In this document: in pieces, positions 51,340 to 60,166 of the stretch
How positions within the stretch are numbered: position 1 is the stretch's first letter
Layout of the letters: each line of letters opens with the position of its first letter
Origin: Caulobacterales bacterium
Lineage (GTDB): Bacteria > Pseudomonadota > Alphaproteobacteria > Caulobacterales > Caulobacteraceae
Reading direction: 5' to 3'
Length of the DNA: 64,000 bases
Assembly (NCBI GenBank): GCA_017302105.1
Contig: JAFLCS010000003.1
Span: 310,001-374,000 of the forward strand
Position numbers and translations under genes: made by a program
The notes under the pieces: generated by a model
What the model saw: the letters and a program-made list of their open reading frames with translations, nothing else
Told to the model about the DNA's origin: nothing
Database searches by the model: none

Positions 51340-51520
51340 GGCTGTCTAAGTCCTCGTCGTTCTCTAAAGCGCGACGGACCCTTGGCGCGGCGCGAGTGTC
51401 CGCCTTCCGGTCCCCCCGTGCGCAACGGACGCCAGAGCGCGCCCCTGCGGGATAACGGCGGGACCGTGCCAAAATCCTGCCCAAATCGCAACGGGGGGAT
51501 CGGCGGATTCTGAGAGAGGC

Positions 51521-51943
51521 TTAAGGTTGGCGCACCAGTCGCTGGGGCTGTTGCTCGATCACCTCAACGCGGGTCACGACGCCACGACCGTAGACCCGGA
51601 TCGCCGTCGCCATGACATGGCCGGCCATGGCCGCGCCATTGAGACGATTCATCTGGCCCGGCACGGTAAAGGGGTGCCGGTGCGCCATACGAACGAGGGA
51701 GTCGCGGACGTGCGGATCCTTGTTCCTCAGGGAAATCGCTTCGGTACCCGCCGCGACATGGAGTCGAAGCCGCACATAGATGTAGTTGCGAACCCGATCA
51801 TCGGTCACGACCGGGAGGCCAACTACCGTCAGGTCATAACTCTCCGGCCCACCGGATTCGGCCGGCTCGGACGCCTGCGACGGCGAAGCCAGCGCCGCAG
51901 AGGTCGCGACCAAACCTGCAGTCAGCAATGCGCGTCTGTCCAT
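51521..51943 (-). CDS. Exported hypothetical protein
   Basis: A 140-aa protein with a signal-like N-terminus (MDRRALLTAGLVATSAALASPSQA, one twin-Arg-like RR). The mature region YDLTVVGLPVVTDDRVRNYIYVRLRLHVA and VRDSLVRMAHRHPF has a loose resemblance to small periplasmic FliL-like domains, which I cannot confirm. It lies 34 bases behind thiL, at the end of the rib-nusB-thiL operon. Function unknown. Confidence 0.6.
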   Translation of the reverse strand: MDRRALLTAGLVATSAALASPSQASEPAESGGPESYDLTVVGLPVVTDDRVRNYIYVRLRLHVAAGTEAISLRNKDPHVRDSLVRMAHRHPFTVPGQMNRLNGAAMAGHVMATAIRVYGRGVVTRVEVIEQQPQRLVRQP

Positions 51944-51977
51944 TCCGGCATTCTGGACAATGACCGTGAACACCGCG

Positions 51978-52967
51978 TTAGCGGTGACGCCAGCCAAGTC
52001 GCTCGATCTCGAGCGGGCGACCTTCAACGGTCGCAACCAGGCCACTTCCGGTTTTGATGACACCGATGGGTGTGACCGGACAGCCGACGGCAGCAGCTTC
52101 TGTCCTGACCTGGTCGAGGGCCTCCGGTCGGATCGTGAAGACGATCTCATAGTCGTCGCCAGAACTGGCCAGACAAGCACGGGCGCTGGAGGCGTCAGTC
52201 TGGCCCGCGACCCATCGCCCGGCCGCCACCGAGAGTGGCATCGCCTCCAGGTCGACCTCGGCTGACAGGGCAGACGCCTCGCTGATGTGAGCCAGGTCGG
52301 CGGCCAGACCGTCGGACACGTCGGCACTGGCTGTGGCAAGCTGTGCCATCATCGCAGCCAGTGCTGTTCGCGGCTCTGGCAGGCGATATCGTCCGGCGAG
52401 CCAGGCTGAGTCGTCCTGCTCCAGGCCGAGATCCTCTCCGCTGGTGATCCGCAGGCCGAGGCCGGCGTCTCCAATCGTTCCGGAAACCAGAATAAGATCG
52501 CCTTCCCTGGCCCCGGATCGGGCCGGGGACCGGCCCGGCCGGCCCCAGCCGATCAGGGTCGCGCCGATCGTCAGTGGACCGGGGGTCGACACCGTATCTC
52601 CACCCAGGAGATTCAACCCGAACTGCGACTGATCCAGCGCGAGCCCCCCCGCAAAGGCTTCCCGCCAGCTCCAGTCGCACTCGGCAGCCCAAGCACAGCT
52701 CAGCAGATAACCGAAAGGTTCGGCTCCCTTGGCCGCCAGGTCAGACAGATTCACCCGCAAGAGTTTGCGCGCGATCAGATCAGGCGGATCGTGGGGCCAG
52801 AAATGAACGCCGGCGACCATCGCATCATGCGTCAGAACAAGGGTCCGGCCATCGGGTGGCGTCAGGACCGCTACATCATCCATCAGGCCGCGCGCCGCCG
52901 GATGATTCGCCAGCGGACGCAGCAGCCGCGAAATCGTATCGAACTCGTCGGGCCGGTCCGACCCCAC
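51978..52967 (-). CDS. thiL: Thiamine-monophosphate kinase
   Basis: Converts thiamine phosphate to thiamine diphosphate. 329 aa with the PurM-like fold: DEFDTISRLLRPLA, LVLTHDAMVAGVHF (metal-binding Asp), RKLLRVNLSDLAAKGAEPFGYLLSCA, NLLGGDTVSTPGPLTIGATLIG, SADVSDGLAADLAHI and SSGDDYEIVFT. The GTG start is just after the nusB stop. The nusB-thiL link is usual in alphaproteobacteria. Confidence 0.95.
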   Translation of the reverse strand: MGSDRPDEFDTISRLLRPLANHPAARGLMDDVAVLTPPDGRTLVLTHDAMVAGVHFWPHDPPDLIARKLLRVNLSDLAAKGAEPFGYLLSCAWAAECDWSWREAFAGGLALDQSQFGLNLLGGDTVSTPGPLTIGATLIGWGRPGRSPARSGAREGDLILVSGTIGDAGLGLRITSGEDLGLEQDDSAWLAGRYRLPEPRTALAAMMAQLATASADVSDGLAADLAHISEASALSAEVDLEAMPLSVAAGRWVAGQTDASSARACLASSGDDYEIVFTIRPEALDQVRTEAAAVGCPVTPIGVIKTGSGLVATVEGRPLEIERLGWRHR

Positions 52968-52969
52968 GC

Positions 52970-53509
52970 TCAGCCTCTGACGTCGCGCGCGACCCCGTCC
53001 AGGGCGGCATTGACGAAGCCTGCGTCGCGATCGTCGAAGAAGGCCTTAGCCAGCTCGACATACTCGTCAAGAACCACCTCCCGCGGCGTGTCGGGGCGCT
53101 GGATCAGTTCCCAGGTGCCCGAGCGCAGCAATGCCCGCAGGGTCGCGTCCAGCCGGGTCAGTTTCCAGCCCTCGGCCAGACGCCGGGTAACGGCCGCATC
53201 GACCTGCGCCTGGTCGGCGACGACACCCCGCACGATGTCGGCGAAATAGCCCTCATCGGCCTCGGCCATCAGCTCGTCTTCGAGCTTGGAATCGAACCGA
53301 TGGTCAGAGAACTCGCGGATCACTGTCTCAACGCCAGCCCCAGCCAGCTCCATCTGATAGAGTGCCTGGACGGCAGCCAGTCGTGCCACCGTCCGCGCCC
53401 GGCGCTGCTTGGCCGACATAGGCGTTTCGCTGGCTGGGCGTTCGGCCTCGGCCGCCGCCAACTGTTCGATCACCGCCTTCATCGAGCGCGGATCGGTAGG
53501 GTCGGTCAT
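52970..53509 (-). CDS. nusB: Transcription antitermination factor NusB
   Basis: A 179-aa protein with an approximately 30-residue N-terminal extension and then the NusB fold: [69 protein letters not shown]. It binds boxA RNA with NusE during rRNA antitermination. Coupled to ribH by a 4-base overlap and to thiL with 2 bases between. Confidence 0.95.
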   Translation of the reverse strand: MTDPTDPRSMKAVIEQLAAAEAERPASETPMSAKQRRARTVARLAAVQALYQMELAGAGVETVIREFSDHRFDSKLEDELMAEADEGYFADIVRGVVADQAQVDAAVTRRLAEGWKLTRLDATLRALLRSGTWELIQRPDTPREVVLDEYVELAKAFFDDRDAGFVNAALDGVARDVRG

Positions 53510-53970
53510 GCAGGGGCTCCGCGCAGAGTGCGCTTGAGGGCGATGAGATCAAGGCAGGCACGCGCAGCGGCTCCACCCTTGTCGGCCTGGTCGGGGTCGG
53601 CTCGCCAGTGGGCCTGGTCCTCATCTTCAGTAGTGAGGATGCCATTGCCGACGGCCAGACGGTGATGGATGCCCAAATTGGTCAGGCCACGTGCCGATTC
53701 ATTGGCCACGATCTCGAAATGATAGGTCTCGCCCCGAATCACGCAGCCGAGGGCGACATACCCGTCGTAATGCACGCCGATGGGGGCGCGGCCAGAGTCC
53801 TCGGCGATGGCGATGGCGGTCGGGATCTCCAGTGCGCCCGGGACCTGGATCACGCCGTATTCTGCCCCTGCCGCCTCCAGCGCCCGCTTGGCACCGGCCA
53901 GCAACAGGTCGGACAGGTCATCATAATAGCGCGCCTCGACGATCAGGACGCGCACGGGGTCTTCATTCAT
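53506..53970 (-). CDS. ribH: 6,7-dimethyl-8-ribityllumazine synthase
   Basis: Penultimate riboflavin step, joining the pyrimidinedione with dihydroxybutanone phosphate. The 154-aa protein has [33 protein letters not shown] and the C-terminal [18 protein letters not shown]. It is in the middle of the rib operon with 4-base overlaps on both sides. Confidence 0.96.
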   Translation of the reverse strand: MNEDPVRVLIVEARYYDDLSDLLLAGAKRALEAAGAEYGVIQVPGALEIPTAIAIAEDSGRAPIGVHYDGYVALGCVIRGETYHFEIVANESARGLTNLGIHHRLAVGNGILTTEDEDQAHWRADPDQADKGGAAARACLDLIALKRTLRGAPA

Positions 53971-54614
53971 CGGCTGGACCTTTCGGCCTCACGATAGGCG
54001 ATCAGGTCGGCGATTGTCCCGATTTTCAGGCCATGCTTGCGCGCAAAGACGATCAGTTCGGGCAGGCGCGCCATGGTGCCGTCGTCGTTCATGATCTCGC
54101 AAATCACCCCGGCAGGCACCCGGCCGGCCATACGCGCAATGTCGACCGACGCCTCGGTGTGGCCGGCTCGGGTCAGGACGCCGCCGTCCCTGGCCACGAT
54201 CGGGAACATATGGCCGGGGCTGACGATGTCGGCCGCCGAAGCGTCCGGCGCGATGGCCGCTGCAATGGTGCGGGTCCGGTCAGCAGCCGAAATGCCGGTC
54301 GTGACACCTTGGGCCGCTTCGATGGAGACGGTGAAGGCGGTGGCCATTCCGGAGCGATTGTCCTCGGTCATGGGCCTGAGTTTGAGGTGCGCCGCCCGCT
54401 CGGGTGTGACGGCCAGACAGATCAGGCCCCGCGCCTCGCGCGCCATAAAGGCGACCACCTCGGGTGTGGCCGCATCGGCGGGGATCACCACGTCACCCTC
54501 GTTCTCACGATCCTCGGCATCGACCAGGATGAACGGACGCCCGGCGGCCGCTTCGGCGAGGATGGCTTCGATGGGGCTGATGGACGCCTCCGGGATGGGC
54601 GCGGAATAGGTCAT
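53967..54614 (-). CDS. ribB: 3,4-dihydroxy-2-butanone 4-phosphate synthase, single-domain
   Basis: Makes the four-carbon unit of riboflavin from ribulose 5-phosphate. The 215-aa protein shows [22 protein letters not shown] and [31 protein letters not shown]. Many bacteria fuse this domain to GTP cyclohydrolase II; here there is no such domain, so RibA must be elsewhere. The ATG at 54614 overlaps the ribE stop by 4 bases. Confidence 0.93.
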   Translation of the reverse strand: MTYSAPIPEASISPIEAILAEAAAGRPFILVDAEDRENEGDVVIPADAATPEVVAFMAREARGLICLAVTPERAAHLKLRPMTEDNRSGMATAFTVSIEAAQGVTTGISAADRTRTIAAAIAPDASAADIVSPGHMFPIVARDGGVLTRAGHTEASVDIARMAGRVPAGVICEIMNDDGTMARLPELIVFARKHGLKIGTIADLIAYREAERSSR

Positions 54615-55201
54615 GCCGTCTCCTGCCACCTTGCAAGGTATCTGGCCAGCATATCAATCTCGAGATTGACGCGATCACCGGCCTGCAAGCCCGCCAAGGT
54701 GGTCGCATCCAGCGTATGCGGAATGATGTTGACGTCGAACCGGCGTCCTTCAATCGCATTGACCGTCAAGGACACACCATCAACCGTTACTGAGCCCTTG
54801 GCGGCGATGAAACGATGCAGCGGCTCGGGTGCCGCAACCTCGATGCGGCGTGACCCGCCCTCCAGGGTGACCGAGACTATTTCGCCCAGACCATCGACGT
54901 GACCCGAGACGACGTGCCCACCCATCTCGTCGCCCAGACGCACCGCCCGCTCCAGATTGACCCGATGACCTTCTTGCCAATCGCCTAGTGTCGTTTTCGA
55001 CAGGGTCTCGCCAGAGACCTCAACAGCAAACCAGCCGGCGCCCTTTTCCGTCACTGTCAGGCAGCAGCCGGCATGGCTGACCGAGGCCCCCAGGTCGATG
55101 TCGGAGGTGTCCCAGGTCGTCTCGACCTCATAGCGGCGGTCGCGCTCGGTCTGGCGGACCGACCTGACGCGGCCGATGTCGGTGATGATGCCGGTAAACA
55201 T
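54611..55201 (-). CDS. ribE: Riboflavin synthase alpha chain
   Basis: Last riboflavin step. 196 aa made of two similar lumazine-binding barrels: the first starts MFTGIITDIGRV and has GASVSHAGCCLTV; the second has AKGSVTVDGVSLTVNAIEG. It is 3 bases behind the RibD reductase gene. No FMN riboswitch is seen before the operon. Confidence 0.95.
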   Translation of the reverse strand: MFTGIITDIGRVRSVRQTERDRRYEVETTWDTSDIDLGASVSHAGCCLTVTEKGAGWFAVEVSGETLSKTTLGDWQEGHRVNLERAVRLGDEMGGHVVSGHVDGLGEIVSVTLEGGSRRIEVAAPEPLHRFIAAKGSVTVDGVSLTVNAIEGRRFDVNIIPHTLDATTLAGLQAGDRVNLEIDMLARYLARWQETA

Positions 55202-55204
55202 GGT

Positions 55205-55894
55205 CTAGTCGATGCGCACGTAGCGTTCCCACAGGTCGTCCCCAAGTGGTTCGACCGATATGCGACGGTACTTGGGGGCCGCGGCCAGATTCTCAAGCGC
55301 CAGACCGGCCACCGCCGGTCGACCTTCGCCGCCCAGAACCACCGGGGCGCGGAACCATTCGATCCGGTCCACGGCGTCGGCACCGAGGAATGAGGCCGCC
55401 ACCTGGCCCCCGCCCTCGATCAGGACCGAGGCGATCTGCCGCTTCTCCAGCGTGGCCAGAACCTCTTCGACCGTGGGACGTCCATCCTCACCACCCACGA
55501 CCCGCTCAACCTGGGCCCGACGGATCGGGCGCGGCTCAGCCGTGGTCAGGATCAGGCTGCCGGCCATCGCCGCCTGCGCCAGCGATGGAGTTCGCAACCG
55601 GCTGTCAAGAATGACGCGCAGCGGCTGAACACCTTCGGCCTCAAGATCGCTCGGCACGTAGCCCGCCGGCGTTGGTGCAGCCTCGCCGTCTCCGGACAGT
55701 CGCACCGTCAAGGCCGGATCATCAGCCAGGATGGTCCCCACCCCAACCAGGATGGCACCGTGCTCGGCGCGCAGGCGGTGGCCCTGGGCGCGCGCCGCCT
55801 CGCCGGTGATCCATCTTGATTCGCCACTGGCAGTGGCGATCCGCCCATCCAGCGACGTCGCCAGCTTGAGCGTGACCTGTACTGAGCCCGACAT
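55205..55894 (-). CDS. RibD reductase domain only (5-amino-6-uracil reductase)
   Basis: A 229-aa protein matching only the C-terminal reductase half of RibD: VTLKLATSLDGRIATASGESRWITGEAARAQGHRLRAEHGAILVGVGTILADDP, then VLIEGGGQVAASFLG. The normal N-terminal deaminase with its HAE and PCxHxGRTPPC zinc motifs is absent. The ATG overlaps the nrdR stop by one base, so there is no room for it. The deaminase must be a separate gene if the pathway is complete. Confidence 0.88.
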   Translation of the reverse strand: MSGSVQVTLKLATSLDGRIATASGESRWITGEAARAQGHRLRAEHGAILVGVGTILADDPALTVRLSGDGEAAPTPAGYVPSDLEAEGVQPLRVILDSRLRTPSLAQAAMAGSLILTTAEPRPIRRAQVERVVGGEDGRPTVEEVLATLEKRQIASVLIEGGGQVAASFLGADAVDRIEWFRAPVVLGGEGRPAVAGLALENLAAAPKYRRISVEPLGDDLWERYVRID

Positions 55895-56352
55895 CAGCCC
55901 TCGTCCAGACCCTCGTCCCCCAGGAAGCGGGCGAAGTCGGAGGTGTGACGAAAATCCCTATAGACCGAGGCGTAGCGGACATAGGCGACCTCATCGACGC
56001 CTTTGAGCGCCTTCATGATGAAATCCCCGACCACGCTGGATGCGATCTCGGTCTCTCCCAGACTTTCCAGTTGGCGCGTGATGCGGGTGGTCAACTGGTC
56101 GATCTGATCTGGATGGACAGGACGCTTCCTGAGGGCGATACGCAGGCTGCGCTCGAGTTTGTCGCGATCATACGGCGTGCGCCGACCGTTACGCTTGAGG
56201 ATGACCAGTTCGCGCAGTTGAACCCGCTCAAAGGTCGTGAATCGCCCCTCACACTTGCCGCACAGCCGACGCCGTCGGATCGCCGCGCCGTCGTCGGACG
56301 GACGGCTATCCTTGACCTGGGTGTCAGCGTTTCCGCAAAAGGGACATTTCAT
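55894..56352 (-). CDS. nrdR: Transcriptional repressor NrdR
   Basis: A 152-aa zinc-ribbon/ATP-cone regulator of ribonucleotide reductase genes. The zinc ribbon is MKCPFCGN through [15 protein letters not shown] (four Cys), followed by the ATP-cone ([40 protein letters not shown]). It follows glyA by 7 bases and overlaps the RibD reductase gene, the common glyA-nrdR-rib order. Confidence 0.96.
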   Translation of the reverse strand: MKCPFCGNADTQVKDSRPSDDGAAIRRRRLCGKCEGRFTTFERVQLRELVILKRNGRRTPYDRDKLERSLRIALRKRPVHPDQIDQLTTRITRQLESLGETEIASSVVGDFIMKALKGVDEVAYVRYASVYRDFRHTSDFARFLGDEGLDEG

Positions 56353-56359
56353 CAGAGAC

Positions 56360-57655
56360 TTACCCGGCTATTCCGCTGTAGATCGGAAAGCGTCCGGTAA
56401 GGTCGCGCACCTGACCCGCAACCCGAGCCTGAACCGCCGGATCGGCATCATCGGTGCCGTCCATCGAATCGATGACGTCCGCGATCCAGTGGCCAACCTG
56501 CTGGAATTCCGCCTCGCCGAATCCGCGTGTCGTACCCGCCGGCGTACCCAGCCTGACACCGGAAGTGATGGTGAAGGGAGCCGTGTCGAACGGCACGCCG
56601 TTCTTGTTGCAAGTCATCAAGGCGTGTTCGAGTTGGAGCTCTGTGGCCTTGCCGGTCACGCCCTTTGGGCGCAGATCCACCAGCATCAGATGGCTGTCCG
56701 TGCCGCCCGAAACGATAGCCAGGCCACGCTCGACCAGGGCCGCCGCAAGGGCCTGGGCGTTTTCGACGACCTGGGCAGCGTAGGCCTTGAACTCCGGCTT
56801 TAGCGCCTCGCCAAAGGCCACGGCCTTAGCGGCAATAACGTGCTCCAGCGGTCCACCCTGGAGGCCCGGGAAGACCGCCGAATTGATCTTCTTGTAGATG
56901 GCTTCGTCATTCGTCAGGACAATGCCGCCGCGCGGGCCGCGCAGCGTCTTGTGGGTCGTCGATGTCGTGACGTGGGCGTGCGCGACCGGATCGGGATAGA
57001 CGCCGCCGGCAATCAGCCCGGCATAGTGCGCCATATCGACCATTAGATAGGCACCGACGGAATCAGCGATCTCACGGAACCGTTTAAAGTCGATATGCCG
57101 CGAATAGGCCGAGGCCCCGGCCAGGATCAGGGCGGGCCTTTCCTTGTCGGCCATCTCGGCAACGTGGTCATAGTCGATCAGGTGATCGTCTTCGCGCACC
57201 TTGTAGGTTACGGGGCGGAACCATTTACCCGACTGGTTTGCGGGTGAGCCATGCGTCAGGTGCCCGCCACACGCCAGGTCCATTCCAAGAAAGGTGTCGC
57301 CTGGCTTCAGCAGGGCCATGAACACCGCTTGGTTCGCCTGGGCACCGGAATGCGGCTGCACATTGGCAAAGGCCGCCCCGAACAGCTTCTTCACGCGCTC
57401 CCGCGCCAGATCTTCGGTGACGTCCACATACTCGCAACCACCGTAATACCGCCGGCCGGGATAACCTTCGGCATATTTGTTGGTCAGGACCGAGCCTTGT
57501 GCCTCCAGCACCGCCTTGGAGACGATATTTTCCGAAGCGATCAGCTCGATCTGCTCCTTCTGACGCCCCAGTTCGCCCTGGATTCCGCCGAAAATGTCGG
57601 GATCGGCCTCGGCCAGCGGGCGCGAGAAGTAGTCGGCGTGAGTGAAGGCGGTCAC
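56360..57655 (-). CDS. glyA: Serine hydroxymethyltransferase
   Basis: PLP enzyme that interconverts serine and glycine with tetrahydrofolate. The 431-aa protein has [34 protein letters not shown], the PLP Lys in [16 protein letters not shown] and the C-terminal [17 protein letters not shown]. First gene of the glyA-nrdR-rib-nusB-thiL run. A promoter and a palindrome lie just upstream. Confidence 0.97.
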   Translation of the reverse strand: MTAFTHADYFSRPLAEADPDIFGGIQGELGRQKEQIELIASENIVSKAVLEAQGSVLTNKYAEGYPGRRYYGGCEYVDVTEDLARERVKKLFGAAFANVQPHSGAQANQAVFMALLKPGDTFLGMDLACGGHLTHGSPANQSGKWFRPVTYKVREDDHLIDYDHVAEMADKERPALILAGASAYSRHIDFKRFREIADSVGAYLMVDMAHYAGLIAGGVYPDPVAHAHVTTSTTHKTLRGPRGGIVLTNDEAIYKKINSAVFPGLQGGPLEHVIAAKAVAFGEALKPEFKAYAAQVVENAQALAAALVERGLAIVSGGTDSHLMLVDLRPKGVTGKATELQLEHALMTCNKNGVPFDTAPFTITSGVRLGTPAGTTRGFGEAEFQQVGHWIADVIDSMDGTDDADPAVQARVAGQVRDLTGRFPIYSGIAG

Positions 57656-57687
57656 GGAAATCCCCCAAGAAACGGATCAAGGGCGCA

Positions 57688-57717
57688 TATCTAGGCCCTG
57701 AGGGGGGACGGTTACAA
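57688..57717 (-). promoter_or_regulatory. Predicted glyA operon promoter
   Basis: On the minus strand: TTGTAA (-35), an 18-base spacer, TAGATA (-10; CCTAGATA resembles the GCTANAWC type). The -10 box is about 33 bases before the ATG. An imperfect palindrome TACAATATGTTGTA (57713-57726) overlaps the -35 box and could be an operator. Pattern-based only. Confidence 0.4.
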
Positions 57718-57734
57718 TATGTTGTAGGATCAGA

Positions 57735-58142
57735 TCAGTCGCGCCGCCAGCGAAGCGCATAGACGACAATGCCCAGGGTAACCACGATTTCGAGAGCGAC
57801 GACAACCTTGTAGAACAGCGGCGATCCTACAAAAGTCAGCGCCTCGACGACTGTGTAGGCAACACCGAGAATGATATTCAACCCACGGCTGATCGCGCGC
57901 GGCAAAGCTGCCGAAAGAAAGACCATCAGCGCGGGCACCGCCAAGAGGATCGCAACCGCCAATAGAGCGAGCGGCGTCGCCGGTCCAAAGGCCAGCCTGT
58001 GCTCAGCCATCTGCTCGAGGGTACCCGGCAAGTAGAGGCTGAAATAGTCATTGTAGATGTAGAGCCCCATCAGGGAGGCCCAAAGCAGCGAAATGGCCAA
58101 GCCCGTCGGCAGACGCCAGCCCGGTGACGCGTTTTCGGTCAT
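57735..58142 (-). CDS. Four-span small membrane protein (DUF6326-like)
   Basis: A 135-aa protein with four likely membrane segments (LAISLLWASLMGLYIYNDYFSLY, ATPLALLAVAILLAVPALMVFLS, ISRGLNIILGVAYTVVEALTF, YKVVVALEIVVTLGIVVYAL). The Trp/Tyr pattern of the first segment resembles DUF6326 proteins; this is a loose match. The ATG at 58142 gives a normal start. It lies alone between glyA and a lipoprotein gene. Function unknown. Confidence 0.65.
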   Translation of the reverse strand: MTENASPGWRLPTGLAISLLWASLMGLYIYNDYFSLYLPGTLEQMAEHRLAFGPATPLALLAVAILLAVPALMVFLSAALPRAISRGLNIILGVAYTVVEALTFVGSPLFYKVVVALEIVVTLGIVVYALRWRRD

Positions 58143-58295
58143 TTGGCTTAAGCTCCCGCTTCTAGTTGTCGCTGACCATGATGCGCGGCAGCGAGCCCGT
58201 AAACTAAAGCTTATGTCATGTTCGCCAGGAACGCGGCCGAACGATAAGCCGTCCGCCAATCAGACCAGGCTGGCGGCTCATGGGCCGACACCACC

Positions 58296-58700
58296 CTACC
58301 ACGGTGCGTTGATATCCTTGCTGGTGTTCAGCAGGCAGCGAATGTCACCCACCTCGCCGTTCTCGTCCAACAGCTGGAAGTAGGTCTCCATTTCAGGGTC
58401 CTGGCGATAGCGCGTGCCTTCCAGCGGGCCGGAGGTCATGGACAGGACGTGGTCGGCCAGTTCGAACCGGCCTTCGCCGCCGTCGAAATCGCGATACCGC
58501 CCCGGGCCGGTGACGCCGAACATCGGACCGGTCTGAGGATTGGCCGAGACCATGCCGCCAATCATGATCGGTGCGTCGCACTCATAGACGCCAAGCGGCA
58601 GCACCACCCCCTGCGCCGCGCGACCGCCGGAGGCATCTCCAGCGCCGCCGCAGGCAGACAGCAGAGCCGATACCGCTATCAGCACAATCGCGCCGCGCAT
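58296..58700 (-). CDS. Small hypothetical lipoprotein
   Basis: A 134-aa protein with signal peptide and lipobox LLSAC (Cys17), a Gly-rich start, and a beta-like mature part (LGVYECDAPIMIGGMVSANPQTGPMFGVTGPGRYRDF, GGEGRFELADHVLSMTSGPLEGTRY). Two further Cys could pair. No family recognised. It is 61 bases behind hemA on the same strand and could be co-transcribed. Confidence 0.68.
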   Translation of the reverse strand: MRGAIVLIAVSALLSACGGAGDASGGRAAQGVVLPLGVYECDAPIMIGGMVSANPQTGPMFGVTGPGRYRDFDGGEGRFELADHVLSMTSGPLEGTRYRQDPEMETYFQLLDENGEVGDIRCLLNTSKDINAPW

Positions 58701-58761
58701 GGCCGAAACCTCCCCAATGGCACCTTGACCGTGTCACGCCTCGTGGGGTGCCGCAAGCGGC

Positions 58762-59991
58762 TCACGCCACCGCCGGCATCCGCGTGACGTTACAGCGGGT
58801 CCAGAGCTTGTCCATGGCCTCGACCAGGGCGTCCATCATGGCGTCCGAATGGTCCGGCGACGGGGTAAACCGCAAGCGTTCGGTGCCGCGCGGCACGGTC
58901 GGATAGTTGATCGGCTGGACGTAGATGCCGAACTCTTCCAGCAGCATATCCGAGACCATCTTGCAGTGGACCGGATCGCCCACGAACACCGGCACGATGT
59001 GGCTGACGGTGTCTTCCATCACCCGGATGCCGACGGCGGCGAAGCGGCGCTTGAGCGAGGCGGCGCGTTCCTGGTGCTGATCACGCAGTTCGGGATGGGC
59101 CTTCAGGTGCCGCACCGAGGCCAGGGCTCCCGCCGTCAGGGCCGGTGGCAGGCTGGTCGTGAAGATAAAACCCGAAGCCCACGAGCGGATGGCGTCGCAC
59201 ACCGCCGCGTCAGCCGCGATATAGCCACCCATGACGCCAATGGCCTTGCCCAGGGTGCATTCGATAATGTCGATCTGGTCCAGCACGCCATCGCGCTCGG
59301 CGATGCCGGCACCAGTCTGGCCGTACAGGCCCACGGCATGGACCTCGTCCAGATAGGTCATGGCCCCATACTTCTGGGCCAGGGCGATGGTGCCCTTCAG
59401 GTCGGCGATGTCGCCGTCCATGGAATAGACGCTCTCGAAGGCGATCAGCTTGGGCGCATCGACCGGAGCCGCCGCCAGCAGGTTTTCCAGATGATCGAGA
59501 TCATTGTGCCGGAAGACATGGCGCTCACCGCCGCCCTGACGGATGCCGGCGATCATCGAGGCGTGGTTCAGCGCATCCGAAAAGACGATCAATCCGGGCA
59601 GAATCTTTTGGAGCGTGGACAGGGTTGCCTCATTGCCCACATAGCCCGAAGTGAACAGAAGCGCCGCTTCCTTGCTGTGCCAGTCGGCCAGCTCGCGTTC
59701 CAGATCGACGTGATAGCGGGTGGTGCCCGAGATATTGCGGGTGCCGCCGGCGCCGGCGCCGGCCTCATCGACCGCCGCCTTCATGGCGTCCAGTACAACC
59801 GGATGCTGCCCCATGCCCAGGTAGTCGTTCGAGCACCAGACCACGACGTCCTGCTCGGACCCATCTTCCCGCCGCCGCACCGCGCGCGGGAACTCGCCTC
59901 GGCGGCGCTTGAGATCGGCGAAGACGCGGTAGCGCCCCTCTCCCTTCACCTGCTCGATGGCGGTGTCGAATGCGGATCGGTAGTCGAACAA
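58762..59991 (-). CDS. hemA: 5-aminolevulinate synthase
   Basis: Condenses glycine and succinyl-CoA, the C4 entry to haem and other tetrapyrroles. The 409-aa PLP enzyme has [48 protein letters not shown] and the PLP Lys in [15 protein letters not shown]. Presence of this gene fits an alphaproteobacterium. A possible TTGACG -35 box lies at 60043-60048 (minus strand), and a Fur-like palindrome is about 100 bases upstream of its ATG. Confidence 0.96.
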   Translation of the reverse strand: MFDYRSAFDTAIEQVKGEGRYRVFADLKRRRGEFPRAVRRREDGSEQDVVVWCSNDYLGMGQHPVVLDAMKAAVDEAGAGAGGTRNISGTTRYHVDLERELADWHSKEAALLFTSGYVGNEATLSTLQKILPGLIVFSDALNHASMIAGIRQGGGERHVFRHNDLDHLENLLAAAPVDAPKLIAFESVYSMDGDIADLKGTIALAQKYGAMTYLDEVHAVGLYGQTGAGIAERDGVLDQIDIIECTLGKAIGVMGGYIAADAAVCDAIRSWASGFIFTTSLPPALTAGALASVRHLKAHPELRDQHQERAASLKRRFAAVGIRVMEDTVSHIVPVFVGDPVHCKMVSDMLLEEFGIYVQPINYPTVPRGTERLRFTPSPDHSDAMMDALVEAMDKLWTRCNVTRMPAVA

Positions 59992-60090
59992 GTCCGTATG
60001 ACTCGGCGGTTCAAGAACTGGCGGCTAGATGCGCCCGTGCGGCGTCAATGTCCATATTTCGCGCATGGAAATCGGCCTAAATACCCTAAT

Positions 60091-60105
60091 TGATAGCGAT
60101 TCTCA
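60091..60105. promoter_or_regulatory. Possible Fur/iron-responsive box
   Basis: TGATAGCGATTCTCA fits the 7-1-7 layout of a Fur box (TGATAAT-G-ATTATCA) with 12 of 15 bases. It lies in the 175-base gap between divergent hemA and the deiminase-like gene, where iron control of haem synthesis would make sense. Pattern match only. Confidence 0.35.
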
Positions 60106-60166
60106 GAAATTCCACATCCACTCAACCGCGATTGTAATGGCTGCTGGATGTGCCAATTATCGCGTC

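Noticed and set aside
55895-56352. Hidden deaminase half of RibD upstream of the reductase
   Set aside because: This stretch is fully occupied by nrdR and no deaminase zinc motif appears in any frame.
58849-60093. A 414-codon open frame antisense to hemA
   Set aside because: Shadow of the 5-aminolevulinate synthase codons.
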